Part shown: positions 10,181 to 19,362 of the stretch, one piece after another | How positions within the stretch are numbered: the stretch's first letter is position 1 | Layout of the letters: every line of letters begins with the position of its first letter | Origin: Sandarakinorhabdus glacialis | Lineage (GTDB): Bacteria > Pseudomonadota > Alphaproteobacteria > Sphingomonadales > Sphingomonadaceae | Assembly (NCBI RefSeq): GCF_014643455.1 | Contig: NZ_BMJM01000004.1 | Location: forward strand, 186,001 to 250,000 | DNA: 64,000 bases | Direction of reading: 5' to 3' | Made by a program: the position numbers and the translations under genes | The notes under the pieces: model-generated | What the model was told of the DNA's origin: nothing | The model's input: the letters and a program-made list of their open reading frames with translations, nothing else | Databases searched by the model: none

Positions 10181-10522
10181 ATGTTCGCAAATGCTTTCAC
10201 GACCGTTTCGCACACCGCCCTTCGCACCATTGCCGGTACACTCGGCACCGTCATCTTCGCCGGCGCCTGCCTGTTCGGTGCGACCGCGCCTGCTGCCGCT
10301 GCCGAGACACCGCGCACGACTTATGTGACGATCAGCGACCTCAACCTCGGCAATGCGGTCGATCGTTCGCGGCTTGCGTATCGCGTCAATCATGCGGCCC
10401 GCCAGGTTTGCTGGAACGGCAGCGACGATGTCCGCTCGCGCAACGAGGAAGCACGCTGTGTCGATTCGGCTCGCGCCGGCGCGCTCGCCCAGACCAACAT
10501 CACCATCGCATCGCGCGACTGA
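10181..10522 (+). CDS. UrcA-family secreted protein
   Basis: A 113-residue protein with a signal peptide ending at about APAAAAETP. The conserved core VTISDLNLGNAVDRSRLAYR and the two cysteines in QVCWNG and ARCVDSA match the UrcA family, which is common in sphingomonads and has no known function. ATG 10181 is preferred because AGAGGA lies before it; longer frames upstream add no signal sequence. The gene stands alone and is followed by a strong terminator. Confidence 0.82.
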   Translation: MFANAFTTVSHTALRTIAGTLGTVIFAGACLFGATAPAAAAETPRTTYVTISDLNLGNAVDRSRLAYRVNHAARQVCWNGSDDVRSRNEEARCVDSARAGALAQTNITIASRD

Positions 10523-10550
10523 ACCTTGGATGCGCGATGAAACCGAAGGC

Positions 10551-10580
10551 GGGGCGGGGGATCTCCCCGCCCCCTTTTTT
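10551..10580 (+). terminator. Rho-independent terminator after the UrcA gene
   Basis: GGGGCGGGG pairs with CCCCGCCCC around a five-base loop, followed by a C and six Ts. It starts 28 bases after the stop codon. Confidence 0.9.
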
Positions 10581-10712
10581 CGTCCAGCGCGCGACAGGAC
10601 GGTAGCTGGACCGGGTGACCAAATCGTCATGGCCCTAGCCGCGTCGGGCGTTCCGCTTTAAGGCGGGGCACGTTCCGGCGATAACGATCATTCCGCACAA
10701 GGCCTTGCACCG

Positions 10713-12278
10713 ATGCGTCCGACTTTTTGCCGAGCGCTTGGCTCTGTTGCACTGCTTTTGACCGCCGTGCCCGCCGCAGCCGGTCCGCTGGCGTTGGTCG
10801 GTGACGTACAACTGCGTCAGGACGTGGACCTGCTCAAGGCGGCGGGCCTGATCGACGGGCCGGTCGATAGCTGGCCGCTGCCGTGGGCGCAAATCGATGC
10901 CGGCATCGATCGCGCGCATGACGGCCGCGAGCTCGATCCCTATCTGAAATCGGCGGTTTCGCGGCTGGATCGGCTGGGCAGGCTCGCCTCGAAGGGCGTC
11001 GTCGTCGATGCACGTGTCAGCGGCACCAACAATGTCTCGGTGGCGCGCGACTTCGGAACGCTGGCACGCGCCAAGGGCGACGCTTCCGCCTCCGTGGAGT
11101 TCAATACAGATGTAGTGAGTGTCAAACTGGGCGGCGGTTTGCGGACCGACCAGGACGGCGATGCGTATAATTTCGAGCCATCACAAGCGGTCGTGCGGCT
11201 CGGCAACTGGGCGGTCTATGGCGGTTACACCGAGCAATGGTTTGGGCCGGGGCAGGACGGTGCGCTGCTATTTTCCAACAGTGCGCGGCCGTTCCCCAAA
11301 ATCGGCATCAAGCGGCTGATGCCCGATGCGATCGATTTTCCGGTGCTGCGCTGGCTCGGGCCGATCCGGCTGGACCTGTTTGCCGGAGTCATGGATGAGG
11401 ACCGCGATTTTCGGAATACCGTGGTGGTCGGCACGCGGCTGAGCTTCGCACCCGGCCGGCGTTGGGAGATCGGACTGAATCGCGCGCAGCAACTGTGCGG
11501 GGACGGGCGGCCCTGCGGGTTCAGCCAGATCCTGAATTCGTTCATCGGCTTCGGCAATGCCGACAATTCGACGGTCGGCGATACCCAGGCGTTTCTCAAT
11601 CAACCGGGCAACCAGATTGCCGGGTTCGACATCAGCTATACGCATCGGTTCGGTCCGGTGGCGGCGAAGTTCTATGTCGAGGCTGAGGCCGAGGATTTCG
11701 ATAACGTCATTCTCGAACAATATATGCGGATGATCGGTACATCGGTGTCGGGACCCTGGGGCAGCAAGGGTGCGGTGTGGACGGCGAAACTGGAATATAG
11801 CGACACCTATGCGACATCGTTGTTCAATGGCACGCCGCTTGAATCGCTGACCGGCGGGCAGACGCGCTATCCGGCCTCGGCTTATAATAACGTTCTTTAT
11901 TACACTGGCTTCACCTACAAAAACCTGCCGATTGGGCACTGGACCGATGGCGATTCACGCAACCTCATGTTCGCGGGTACACTGACGGATACGAGAAATC
12001 GCCGGTGGTATGCGTCGTTGCGTTCGGTGCACCTGAATGTAACCAATACAGGAAATCCGCCGTGGGTCGTCGGCGGGCCTGGATTGCCAACCCACCCGAT
12101 CAGTTACCGAGTGTCGGCAAATTCCGAGACGTTCGCAATCTTGACGGCGGGCGCTGAGGTGCCGACTGCCTATGGTGACCTGAGAGTAGAAGCTAGATAT
12201 CAAACCGACTCCCCGAATACACCGGAACGGCGGGAGGGACGCGCAGCGGTCGAGATGTCGCTGCGTCAGCGGTTCTGA
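10713..12278 (+). CDS. wzi: Capsule assembly Wzi-family outer-membrane protein
   Basis: A 521-residue protein with a signal peptide (cleavage near AAAGPLALVG) and a predicted beta-barrel rich in alternating aromatic residues, ending RQRF. The features GGYTEQWFGPGQDGALLFSN and FPKIGIKRLMP are typical of the Wzi/CapsuleAsm family, which helps anchor or assemble surface polysaccharide at the outer membrane. It opens the polysaccharide locus and is followed by a Wzz-like gene 60 bases later, which fits that role. Confidence 0.85.
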   Translation: MRPTFCRALGSVALLLTAVPAAAGPLALVGDVQLRQDVDLLKAAGLIDGPVDSWPLPWAQIDAGIDRAHDGRELDPYLKSAVSRLDRLGRLASKGVVVDARVSGTNNVSVARDFGTLARAKGDASASVEFNTDVVSVKLGGGLRTDQDGDAYNFEPSQAVVRLGNWAVYGGYTEQWFGPGQDGALLFSNSARPFPKIGIKRLMPDAIDFPVLRWLGPIRLDLFAGVMDEDRDFRNTVVVGTRLSFAPGRRWEIGLNRAQQLCGDGRPCGFSQILNSFIGFGNADNSTVGDTQAFLNQPGNQIAGFDISYTHRFGPVAAKFYVEAEAEDFDNVILEQYMRMIGTSVSGPWGSKGAVWTAKLEYSDTYATSLFNGTPLESLTGGQTRYPASAYNNVLYYTGFTYKNLPIGHWTDGDSRNLMFAGTLTDTRNRRWYASLRSVHLNVTNTGNPPWVVGGPGLPTHPISYRVSANSETFAILTAGAEVPTAYGDLRVEARYQTDSPNTPERREGRAAVEMSLRQRF

Positions 12279-12341
12279 TAAACGCTGGGCCGAGAGTGGC
12301 CGGCGCTCAGGCTGGCAGTGCCTCTTGCGCATCTTCGGCGC

Positions 12342-13313
12342 ATGGATATTGAAGACATAATGACCGAAGTTACAAGCGCCAGAATTCCTGAACCAGGCGA
12401 GATCGATCTTGCAGCCTTGGCTCGGCGGGTATGGTCGCAGCGTTGGACCGGCATGCTGTTCGTTGTGGCATGTGTCGCCATGGCTGTGGCCTATCTCCAC
12501 GCTGCGCCTCATCGATATATGGCGGTCATGGTGGTCACTCCGGCCGATCAGAGCGGCTCGAAGGCAGCCGGAAATCTTGCTGGGCTGGGGTCTCTTGTCG
12601 GCTTGAACCTGAATGAACAGGCTGGATCGGCTTTCTCTATGTATGGAGAGGCGGCGACTTCCTACGCCGTGGCGCAATTGCTGAATTCTGATCGCGATCT
12701 GATGAAGCGAGTTTTCCCCAGATCCTGGAATGATCGAGAGAATCGCTGGCAGGAACCACCGTCGGCAATCAGGCCTCTGATAAAAAGCATAAAATCTCTA
12801 CTGGGCATGCCTATACGGCCTTGGCACGAACCCGACGCGTCTGACCTCAAGACGTATCTCGATCGGGAACTGTCCGCTTCCGAGGACAAGCGTAAGGCTG
12901 CGATCACGCTATCCTACGAAAATGAAGATGCTAAATTCGCCAGGATTTTTCTTGGCCGGGTTAATGCAGCCGCCGATGGCTATATGAGAGAACAGGCGCT
13001 GGCGCGGGCAACAACCTATGTCGAGTATCTCGAGCAGCGCCTCGCGCAGGTCCAGGTCGCGGAATATCGGCAATCGATGGCCCAGGTTCTCGGAAACTAT
13101 GAAAAAACCAGAATGATGGCGAGTTCGACTGCCTCCTACGCTGCCGAACCATTCGGGGGTATCTGGGTTTCGCAAGATCCAACCAGTCCAAAACCGCTGC
13201 CAGTAATTGCCTTGGGGTTCTTCGCAGGGCTGGCGATATGGCTCATCCACGTATTTGCAGTATTGCCGGCTTTTGCAGCGCGTCGGCGCCGGCGGCTTCA
13301 ACGGACGGGCTAA
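12342..13313 (+). CDS. Wzz-like polysaccharide chain-length protein
   Basis: About 323 residues with one N-terminal membrane helix (GMLFVVACVAMAVAYL), a long periplasmic part that includes probable coiled coil, and a second helix near the end (LPVIALGFFAGLAIWLIHVF) preceded by a proline-rich PTSPKPLP. This is the layout of chain-length determinants that control polymer length together with Wzy. There is no kinase domain, so it is not a full Wzc. GTG 12318 and ATG 12360 are other possible starts; no strong ribosome site decides. Its stop overlaps the end of the convergent rmd gene by four bases. Confidence 0.8.
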   Translation: MDIEDIMTEVTSARIPEPGEIDLAALARRVWSQRWTGMLFVVACVAMAVAYLHAAPHRYMAVMVVTPADQSGSKAAGNLAGLGSLVGLNLNEQAGSAFSMYGEAATSYAVAQLLNSDRDLMKRVFPRSWNDRENRWQEPPSAIRPLIKSIKSLLGMPIRPWHEPDASDLKTYLDRELSASEDKRKAAITLSYENEDAKFARIFLGRVNAAADGYMREQALARATTYVEYLEQRLAQVQVAEYRQSMAQVLGNYEKTRMMASSTASYAAEPFGGIWVSQDPTSPKPLPVIALGFFAGLAIWLIHVFAVLPAFAARRRRRLQRTG

Positions 13314-14227
13314 TCCAGACCGTCCACCAGCATCCATCGTAGCGTGTGTTCGAAGCTGCGCGAAGACCATTCCGGTAGAGCTGCGCAAAGTCGCTGGTTG
13401 GAGCCAACCAGTGTCTTGATTTCATTGGCCCTGACAAAATCGGGGTTGACTGAAACATTGAGGTCATGGCCGGTGATTTGTCGTGCAATTCTCAAAATGT
13501 CGTCGATCGAATGGATACTTCCGGAGCACAGGTTGAAAACACCTTGGCAACATGCGTCTGCCAACCCGGCATAGGCAGCAGCGATATCGCGAACGTCGGA
13601 AAAGTCTCGATAAACATCGAGATTGCCCAACTCGATATTCGGAACGCGCTTTCGAAATGCTGCAACAATTTTTGGAACCAGGAATCGCTCTGATTGGCCG
13701 CGGCCCGTGTAATTGAACGGCCGCACGATCGTTACCGGGAGACGGTCCGACCAAATCCGAGCAAGATTCTCAACCGCGTGCTTGCTTATGGCATAGTCGT
13801 TTTCCGGTCGGGCTTCGGATGTTTCATCCAATGGTGAAACAGGCGAATTGCCGTAGATATTGGCGCTGCTCGCAATAATCACAGAATGCGGGCGGTGGCT
13901 GTCGGCCGCGGTCAGGGCCGACAGCAAATTGCGCGTCCCCATGATGTTGGTCAGATAGATCGATTCGACATCGCGTGTGGCGACGAACGAAATCGCGGCG
14001 AGATGGATAACGTGGCTAGGCCGGATTTCGGCCACTAGCGCTGTGATTGCGTCAGGGTCGCGCAGGTCGATATCGCTTCGGTGCACACCGGTCGATGAAC
14101 CATGGAACGTACCGTAGACTTCAAACCCGCGTTGCCGCAGCTCTGTCTCGATGAACGGGCCAGTAAAGCTGTCGATACCGGTGACAAGGGCGCGGAGAGG
14201 TTCGCCGCCACGTTCAGAATGACGCAT
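13310..14227 (-). CDS. rmd: GDP-4-dehydro-6-deoxy-D-mannose reductase (Rmd-like)
   Basis: A 305-residue short-chain epimerase/reductase with a Rossmann start ([13 protein letters not shown]) and the catalytic YAISK motif. Placed directly after gmd and overlapping it by 14 bases, it most probably reduces the Gmd product to GDP-D-rhamnose. The ATG at 14227 follows this overlap; an upstream start at 14257 is possible. A fucose-synthase or other epimerase role is the alternative, but the protein resembles Rmd more than WcaG in its length and N-terminus. It is the last gene of the leftward polysaccharide operon. Confidence 0.8.
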   Translation of the reverse strand: MRHSERGGEPLRALVTGIDSFTGPFIETELRQRGFEVYGTFHGSSTGVHRSDIDLRDPDAITALVAEIRPSHVIHLAAISFVATRDVESIYLTNIMGTRNLLSALTAADSHRPHSVIIASSANIYGNSPVSPLDETSEARPENDYAISKHAVENLARIWSDRLPVTIVRPFNYTGRGQSERFLVPKIVAAFRKRVPNIELGNLDVYRDFSDVRDIAAAYAGLADACCQGVFNLCSGSIHSIDDILRIARQITGHDLNVSVNPDFVRANEIKTLVGSNQRLCAALPEWSSRSFEHTLRWMLVDGLD

Positions 14228-15248
14228 CGCGCCGGTTTCTATCCATGTCCGCCTCAATCATCATCTGGCAGAGTGATTCCAAGGTGGTTTCGGCACGCCA
14301 TCCAAGTTCACGATGCGCTTTGGATGCGTCGCCGATGAGCAATTCGACTTCTGTGGGCCGGTAGAAGTCTGGATTTATCCTCACAAGCTCACGCCCCGAT
14401 TTCCGGTCGAGGCCGCGTTCATGTTCGCCCGCGCCGTCGAACTCCAGATCGAACCCAGCCGCTTTCCCGGCGAGTTGCACGAAGCTGCGCACGGTTTCGG
14501 TCCGATTGGTAGCCAGCACAAAAGTGTCGGCGGTGTCGACCTGCAGCATGCGCCACATGCCGTCGACATATTCCTGCGCAAAACCCCAGTCGCGTTGTGC
14601 ATCGAGATTGCCCAACTCCAGGACATCGAGCTTTCCGAGGCTGATTTTGGCCATGCTATCGGTAATCTTGCGAGTCACGAACTCTCGACCACGCAAGGGG
14701 GATTCGTGGTTGAACAGGATGCCGCTGCTGGCGAATAGACCATGTGCTTCCCGGTAGTTGATGGTCATCCAGTGCGCGTACAGCTTGGCAACGCCGTATG
14801 GGCTGCGGGGATAGAATGGTGTCGATTCAGACTGGGGCACGGCCTGCACTTTGCCAAACATTTCGGAAGTGGAAGCTTGATAGAACCGGATCGACGGATC
14901 GATGATTCGGATTGCCTCAAGCATGTTGAGCGCACCGATCCCCGTGATCGCGGCTGTCGCTGATGGCTGCGTGAACGACACACCGACAAAACTTTGTGCA
15001 GCAAGATTGTAGATTTCCTGCGGCTTGGCATTGCTGACCAATGTCATGCAAGAGGCGGGATCGGTAAGATCGAATTCGATCAGCTTCAATCGGGGATGGT
15101 CAAGGATGCCGAGGCTCTCGAGACGCCAGAAGTTGACAGAGCTTGTCCGCCGAAATCCGCCGTGGACGCGATAGCCTTTGTCCAGGAGCAATTCGGCGAG
15201 ATACGCGCCATCCTGCCCAGTGATGCCGGTGATCAATGCTGACTTCAT
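14214..15248 (-). CDS. gmd: GDP-mannose 4,6-dehydratase
   Basis: Converts GDP-D-mannose to GDP-4-dehydro-6-deoxy-D-mannose. The 344-residue protein opens [19 protein letters not shown], with the nucleotide-binding TGxTGxDG at residues 7-14, and carries YGVAK as its catalytic pair and the conserved NHESPLRG segment. The upstream in-frame start at 15299 adds only an unrelated tail, so ATG 15248 is used. With ManC at 24472 and the adjacent Rmd, it makes a complete route from mannose-1-phosphate to GDP-D-rhamnose. Confidence 0.95.
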   Translation of the reverse strand: MKSALITGITGQDGAYLAELLLDKGYRVHGGFRRTSSVNFWRLESLGILDHPRLKLIEFDLTDPASCMTLVSNAKPQEIYNLAAQSFVGVSFTQPSATAAITGIGALNMLEAIRIIDPSIRFYQASTSEMFGKVQAVPQSESTPFYPRSPYGVAKLYAHWMTINYREAHGLFASSGILFNHESPLRGREFVTRKITDSMAKISLGKLDVLELGNLDAQRDWGFAQEYVDGMWRMLQVDTADTFVLATNRTETVRSFVQLAGKAAGFDLEFDGAGEHERGLDRKSGRELVRINPDFYRPTEVELLIGDASKAHRELGWRAETTLESLCQMMIEADMDRNRRDASF

Positions 15249-15308
15249 TTGATTATGGCTTCTCATCGATAAAATATTGGTTGGGCGGGGCATCTGCAAC
15301 CGGCGACA

Positions 15309-16097
15309 TCAAGGTCGGGATGCCGGTAACGTGACGCGCCAGAAGGTCGAGCTGGTCCATATACGAAACAGGCTGGCAAGATGCCAGCGCAGGTGACGGC
15401 TGGATCGGTGACTGTCACGTTGGGCGTCGTGAGTGACGCTTACGTTTTGATCTACCGCAAGTACGTAGCCGGTGTTATAAAGCCGGGCGCAAAGATCGTA
15501 ATCTTCGCAATAAAGAAAGATGCGATCATCGAACCCGCCGATCGACCGGAACGCGTCCGAGTCCAGCATCATGCACATGCCGGCCAGCCAGTAGAACGGC
15601 TGGCCCAATACGGACGCTGCTTGAAAGTCAATGATCCGGCGATCGCCGAGACGGCGGCGGACAAGTGACCACGGGGTCAGATTGCTGCGAACAGAGTCCT
15701 CTGTCGCCCCGCTGCTCGACTGAATCCGGGGGGCAACCACGCCGATGCGATCGATGGCGGCCGCGCTGAGGGCCAGACGCGAAAAGGTGTCGGGAGTATG
15801 GACGCCAAGGTCGGGATTGAGAATGAGAAACCACTTGGTGGAACATCGCGCAAATGCTGCATTGTGGTTGGAGCCAAAACCTTTTGGAGCAAAATTCTGA
15901 AGGACCTGAATCTGTAGATTGCCGAACACGGCTGCATCAACGTCTTCAGAAACGTTCAGAGTCAGTATCACTTTGACCCCAGACAAATCGGTTTGCCGGT
16001 TGAGATCGCTAAGAAGACGAACAAGCAAAGGCCCGTGACCGTGGCTAACGATCGATATAGTGACCTCATCGACAAGCGAGCTTGGCAACAGCATCAT
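15309..16097 (-). CDS. Glycosyltransferase family 2 (rhamnosyltransferase-like)
   Basis: A 262-residue GT-A enzyme that would add one sugar to the growing repeat unit at the inner membrane. It opens TISIVSHGHG, has NPDLGVHTPDTFSRL in the DxD region, and FLYCEDYDLCARL near the catalytic site, as in WbbL-like enzymes. Its ATG overlaps the preceding GT4 stop as ATGA. The sugar specificity cannot be read from the sequence; rhamnose is a guess from the neighbouring gmd and rmd. Confidence 0.85.
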   Translation of the reverse strand: MMLLPSSLVDEVTISIVSHGHGPLLVRLLSDLNRQTDLSGVKVILTLNVSEDVDAAVFGNLQIQVLQNFAPKGFGSNHNAAFARCSTKWFLILNPDLGVHTPDTFSRLALSAAAIDRIGVVAPRIQSSSGATEDSVRSNLTPWSLVRRRLGDRRIIDFQAASVLGQPFYWLAGMCMMLDSDAFRSIGGFDDRIFLYCEDYDLCARLYNTGYVLAVDQNVSVTHDAQRDSHRSSRHLRWHLASLFRIWTSSTFWRVTLPASRP

Positions 16098-17089
16098 CCT
16101 TGCAACGTAGCGCCGATCTCGCTGAACAGCTTTGAGTAAGCGTGGCCGACGTCTTTCGCGCTCGGCCGCGGTCGCAAGCTTCTGCTATGCCAGCCAGCCG
16201 ATCGTTCAAACGCCAATTCCAAGGCTTCGACCATGGCCTGCTGCCGAGTTGGATCAAAAAAAGAGGCTTCGCCATCGTAGAATTCCCGGTGAACCGGAAT
16301 GTCCGAGCAAAGTACATCGCTTCCTAACGACAGCGCCTCGGCGATTGGTAGATTAAGTCCCTCATCGAGGCTGGGCGACCAAAGAAAGCGGCAGGTCAAC
16401 AGCCATTGTCGCAGGATGGTGTCGGGCACATTTCGGTGTTGTTCGATGACGACATCCAAGCCCGACAAAGTGGCCAAGGCCGCAGGATCGATGGAACCCA
16501 CTACACGTAGAACAATCCCGCGCCGCGTTGCCGTGCTGGCTGCAAAGCTTTCGACCGCCCGCCGCGTGTTTTTGTGAGCAAGTGTATTCGAAATCATCAG
16601 GACAAAGTCATCGGGTCGGTCCTGTGCAACCTCACTTTCCTGCTGAGGCGCGGTCACGGAAACATCAATAGGGCCAGGAAATACCAATACTTTGTCGGGA
16701 TTGACCGAAAAATTGCGTAGAACCGCCGTCCGGGTCGAATTCGATATGCACACGACAGCCCGTGCATTTTCAAGCAGCCGACCAAATACGGTACGCAGCA
16801 GGGGTAACCGCCAATCATCGCGATAGACATGCTCGATGTTGATGCAATCGAGCACAGTCACGACGTGGTTGTGTGCGAACAATGGACCGCGGTGGCACGG
16901 CGACCAATAGATCGCGTCCCGGCGTCCTCGATCAAGCATCTCAAGAATCCTGACCAAGCGTGCATCGGGCGGTGTGGAATTGATTTCAATCTTCCCAGGC
17001 CAATCGAGGTTGGCCCGGACTGCCTCATAATAGCGCCGCGCACCAAGCGACGATTGGGCAACGGCGGTGCCATTTATGATCAGATCCAT
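16094..17089 (-). CDS. Glycosyltransferase family 4
   Basis: A 331-residue GT-B retaining enzyme. The C-terminal half has the family pattern SPSLDEGLNLPIAEALSLG, with the E-x7-E-like nucleotide-sugar site, and LMISNTLAHKN in the middle. It probably extends the polysaccharide repeat unit with a nucleotide-linked sugar. It overlaps the next gene by ATGA and lies 33 bases after the polymerase gene. Confidence 0.87.
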   Translation of the reverse strand: MDLIINGTAVAQSSLGARRYYEAVRANLDWPGKIEINSTPPDARLVRILEMLDRGRRDAIYWSPCHRGPLFAHNHVVTVLDCINIEHVYRDDWRLPLLRTVFGRLLENARAVVCISNSTRTAVLRNFSVNPDKVLVFPGPIDVSVTAPQQESEVAQDRPDDFVLMISNTLAHKNTRRAVESFAASTATRRGIVLRVVGSIDPAALATLSGLDVVIEQHRNVPDTILRQWLLTCRFLWSPSLDEGLNLPIAEALSLGSDVLCSDIPVHREFYDGEASFFDPTRQQAMVEALELAFERSAGWHSRSLRPRPSAKDVGHAYSKLFSEIGATLQG

Positions 17090-17122
17090 TCAGAGGCCTT
17101 CTACAGACGTTTTGCAGTCGAT

Positions 17123-18388
17123 TCAGATAGCGACATTGGCGCCCGTGATTGAAAAGCCTGAAGCTTTGCCAGGTCCAAAACGTAACAATAGTGCTGCAAC
17201 GAGCAGAATTGCAGTCGCACTGAAATAACCGGTGCCTCGAACCAAGAATTCGACAAGGTAACTGGCGAGAACAGCATGCGCAAATATGGTGCTTCGCGAT
17301 GCGCCTCGCGGCTGCCGCGCGGCCTGACGCAGGCGGAGCAGAGACTGTACGCCAAGAGTAACGACGCCGGCGGCCAGGACAATGCCAATGACGCCGAACT
17401 CGCCCACCAATTTTGCCAATCCAAAACCTCCATCAAGGATATTTCCGTCCGCTCCGAGGATCAAGTAAATGACCCGGGAAATCTCGCTGTTTGTACCTTG
17501 AAGTCCAAGCTGTTGAAATCCCAGCCCCCAGCCTTGGGTCGTCCGCAGTGCTTCGTCGACCAGCTCCCAGCCTTGGAGATAGACTAACGTCGAGAGATTT
17601 GTGGTCTCGTCGCTAAAGTCCAGCCGGTCGAGAAAATAGGCGAGGTCGACCTGCGTAAGGACGATAGCCGAGAGTCCGGCCACCCCGGCAGGCACCAACC
17701 ATCCACGGGAGCAGACAAGCACCACAAGCATCCAGCCGATGGCCAGCGTCAGGCTTTCGAGCGAAACGATGAGGACCAAGCCAAGCGCCAATATTGCAAG
17801 CCGGCGTCGAGAGGTGGCGGCCACGCAAGCGTACATGTAAAAGGGCACGAGGAGCAGAACGAAGTGCGAGGGTTCGGTGAACGGAAAGATCGGGTTGGAA
17901 AACTCGCGCGAGGCCGGCACACGTAAACCCAACAGTTTTGCGATGACAAAGAGGCCCATCACCGCAAGCACAATACGCACGGCCCGATCGAAACGCTGGT
18001 CCGATGTGGCTTTCATGGCGTTGGCTAGAACGGTGCCGCCGACGATGATAACAGTAAGAGGTAATAGCGATGCTGCGGCGTGCCAAGCGTCGGTGGGGTG
18101 CAACATTCCTGCAACAGCCAAATGAAGACCAATTGCGAGCGCAACAATCCCGACAAAGGCGAGGCTGCGAAGAATTGGCGACCGTAAACGGTTAGGTGCC
18201 AAAAGTGCTGCTATCGTGACAAAGATCGCCGTAACGGACGAACCGAGTGCCAGTGAAGTCGCCAAGCTGAAATAGAAAAGCAGGGTCGGAATGGTGACTA
18301 TTGAAACCAGCACAATCGCAATGGGCAGTCGCACCGCGGCAGGCGAATTGCGGTTGAATTGCGGCAGGTCAATTGGCAGCACAGTCAT
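17123..18388 (-). CDS. Wzy-like polysaccharide polymerase
   Basis: A 421-residue membrane protein with about eleven hydrophobic helices and one larger loop (roughly residues 255-310, including GWELVDEALRTTQGWGLGF), the usual layout of O-antigen polymerases and ligases. Sequence motifs in this group are weak, so the call rests on topology and on the context: flippase, chain-length protein and transferases around it. Its start overlaps the preceding transferase stop as ATGA. Confidence 0.7.
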   Translation of the reverse strand: MTVLPIDLPQFNRNSPAAVRLPIAIVLVSIVTIPTLLFYFSLATSLALGSSVTAIFVTIAALLAPNRLRSPILRSLAFVGIVALAIGLHLAVAGMLHPTDAWHAAASLLPLTVIIVGGTVLANAMKATSDQRFDRAVRIVLAVMGLFVIAKLLGLRVPASREFSNPIFPFTEPSHFVLLLVPFYMYACVAATSRRRLAILALGLVLIVSLESLTLAIGWMLVVLVCSRGWLVPAGVAGLSAIVLTQVDLAYFLDRLDFSDETTNLSTLVYLQGWELVDEALRTTQGWGLGFQQLGLQGTNSEISRVIYLILGADGNILDGGFGLAKLVGEFGVIGIVLAAGVVTLGVQSLLRLRQAARQPRGASRSTIFAHAVLASYLVEFLVRGTGYFSATAILLVAALLLRFGPGKASGFSITGANVAI

Positions 18389-19362
18389 GGAGCAGGTCGT
18401 GCTGCAATTGGGTTATTCAAGCAGGACTGGTCCCCGATTTGGACGAGCGCGTACCGCAGACCCTCGGCAATGGCCGCCAGTCGCGCCCGGCTCTGTGACA
18501 GGCTGTCTTTACGCAGTATAAAACACAAGGCGATCTTGCTGACTATGGGCACGAGGCGCAGCGCGATGCTCAGTTTGCCAAAATTCTTGCGCAGAAACAG
18601 CACCTGGTTCAGCTGATACATCCTGATAGAGAAAGCCGAGCTTTCGCCACCGGTCAGGGCGCTGACATCGTGCCGTATCACGGGGCTCGCGAGGAATCGT
18701 ATCCGGATGCCATGCTTCGACCACCGCCAGCACAGGTCCACATCTTCCCAATAGACGAAGTAGTCCTCGTCAAAGAGGCCAGACGTTCGCAACATGTCTG
18801 TTGATACAAGTTTGCAGCAGCCCGGGGCAAACTCGGTCCAACGCTCTTTGAGTGATGCCGGCCAATCGGACTGCCCTTCTCCTTCCAGCTCGGCGCGAAA
18901 TCCCCAAGCGCTGGAAAAATGTCCGCCCGCGTACCAAGTTACAGCCGGGGACCGATGATAGACGATATGGGGTGCATAAACTGCCGCATCGCCTGCTGAT
19001 GCCCGCTGCATGAGCACTGCGAGGGCATCGGGCGAAAAGCTGGTATCGTTGTTGAGGATCAGCACCCACTCGATATTTTGCTCCATGGCCATGCGAAGCC
19101 CCTGATTGGTGGCACGCGCAAAGCCGACGTTGGCAGGATTCCGGACAAGTTGAAGGCGTGGGTCGCCCCAGGCCGCCAGCTGATCGACACTGTCGTCAGA
19201 AGAAGCATTATCGACCGCAATCAACGTCCAGTTTGTGTTGGTCTGGCTGTCCAGCGACGCCAGGAACTCCGGAAGCACGCTGGCGCTGTTGAAGGTTACG
19301 GTCACTACCGCAACGCGCGGTAGTTGATCGGTGTCTGATGTCAGATGGAGGTCGGGTATCAA
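18385..19362 (-). CDS. Glycosyltransferase family 2
   Basis: A 325-residue inverting transferase with VAVVTVTFNSASVLPEFL at its start, NNDTSFSPDALAVL as the DxD region and FDEDYFVYWEDVDLCWRW near the acceptor site, all close to WbbL-type rhamnosyltransferases. TTG 19362 is chosen because it overlaps the flippase stop as TTGA; the open frame upstream to 19596 is antisense-like filler within the flippase gene. The substrate is unknown. Confidence 0.85.
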   Translation of the reverse strand: MIPDLHLTSDTDQLPRVAVVTVTFNSASVLPEFLASLDSQTNTNWTLIAVDNASSDDSVDQLAAWGDPRLQLVRNPANVGFARATNQGLRMAMEQNIEWVLILNNDTSFSPDALAVLMQRASAGDAAVYAPHIVYHRSPAVTWYAGGHFSSAWGFRAELEGEGQSDWPASLKERWTEFAPGCCKLVSTDMLRTSGLFDEDYFVYWEDVDLCWRWSKHGIRIRFLASPVIRHDVSALTGGESSAFSIRMYQLNQVLFLRKNFGKLSIALRLVPIVSKIALCFILRKDSLSQSRARLAAIAEGLRYALVQIGDQSCLNNPIAARPAP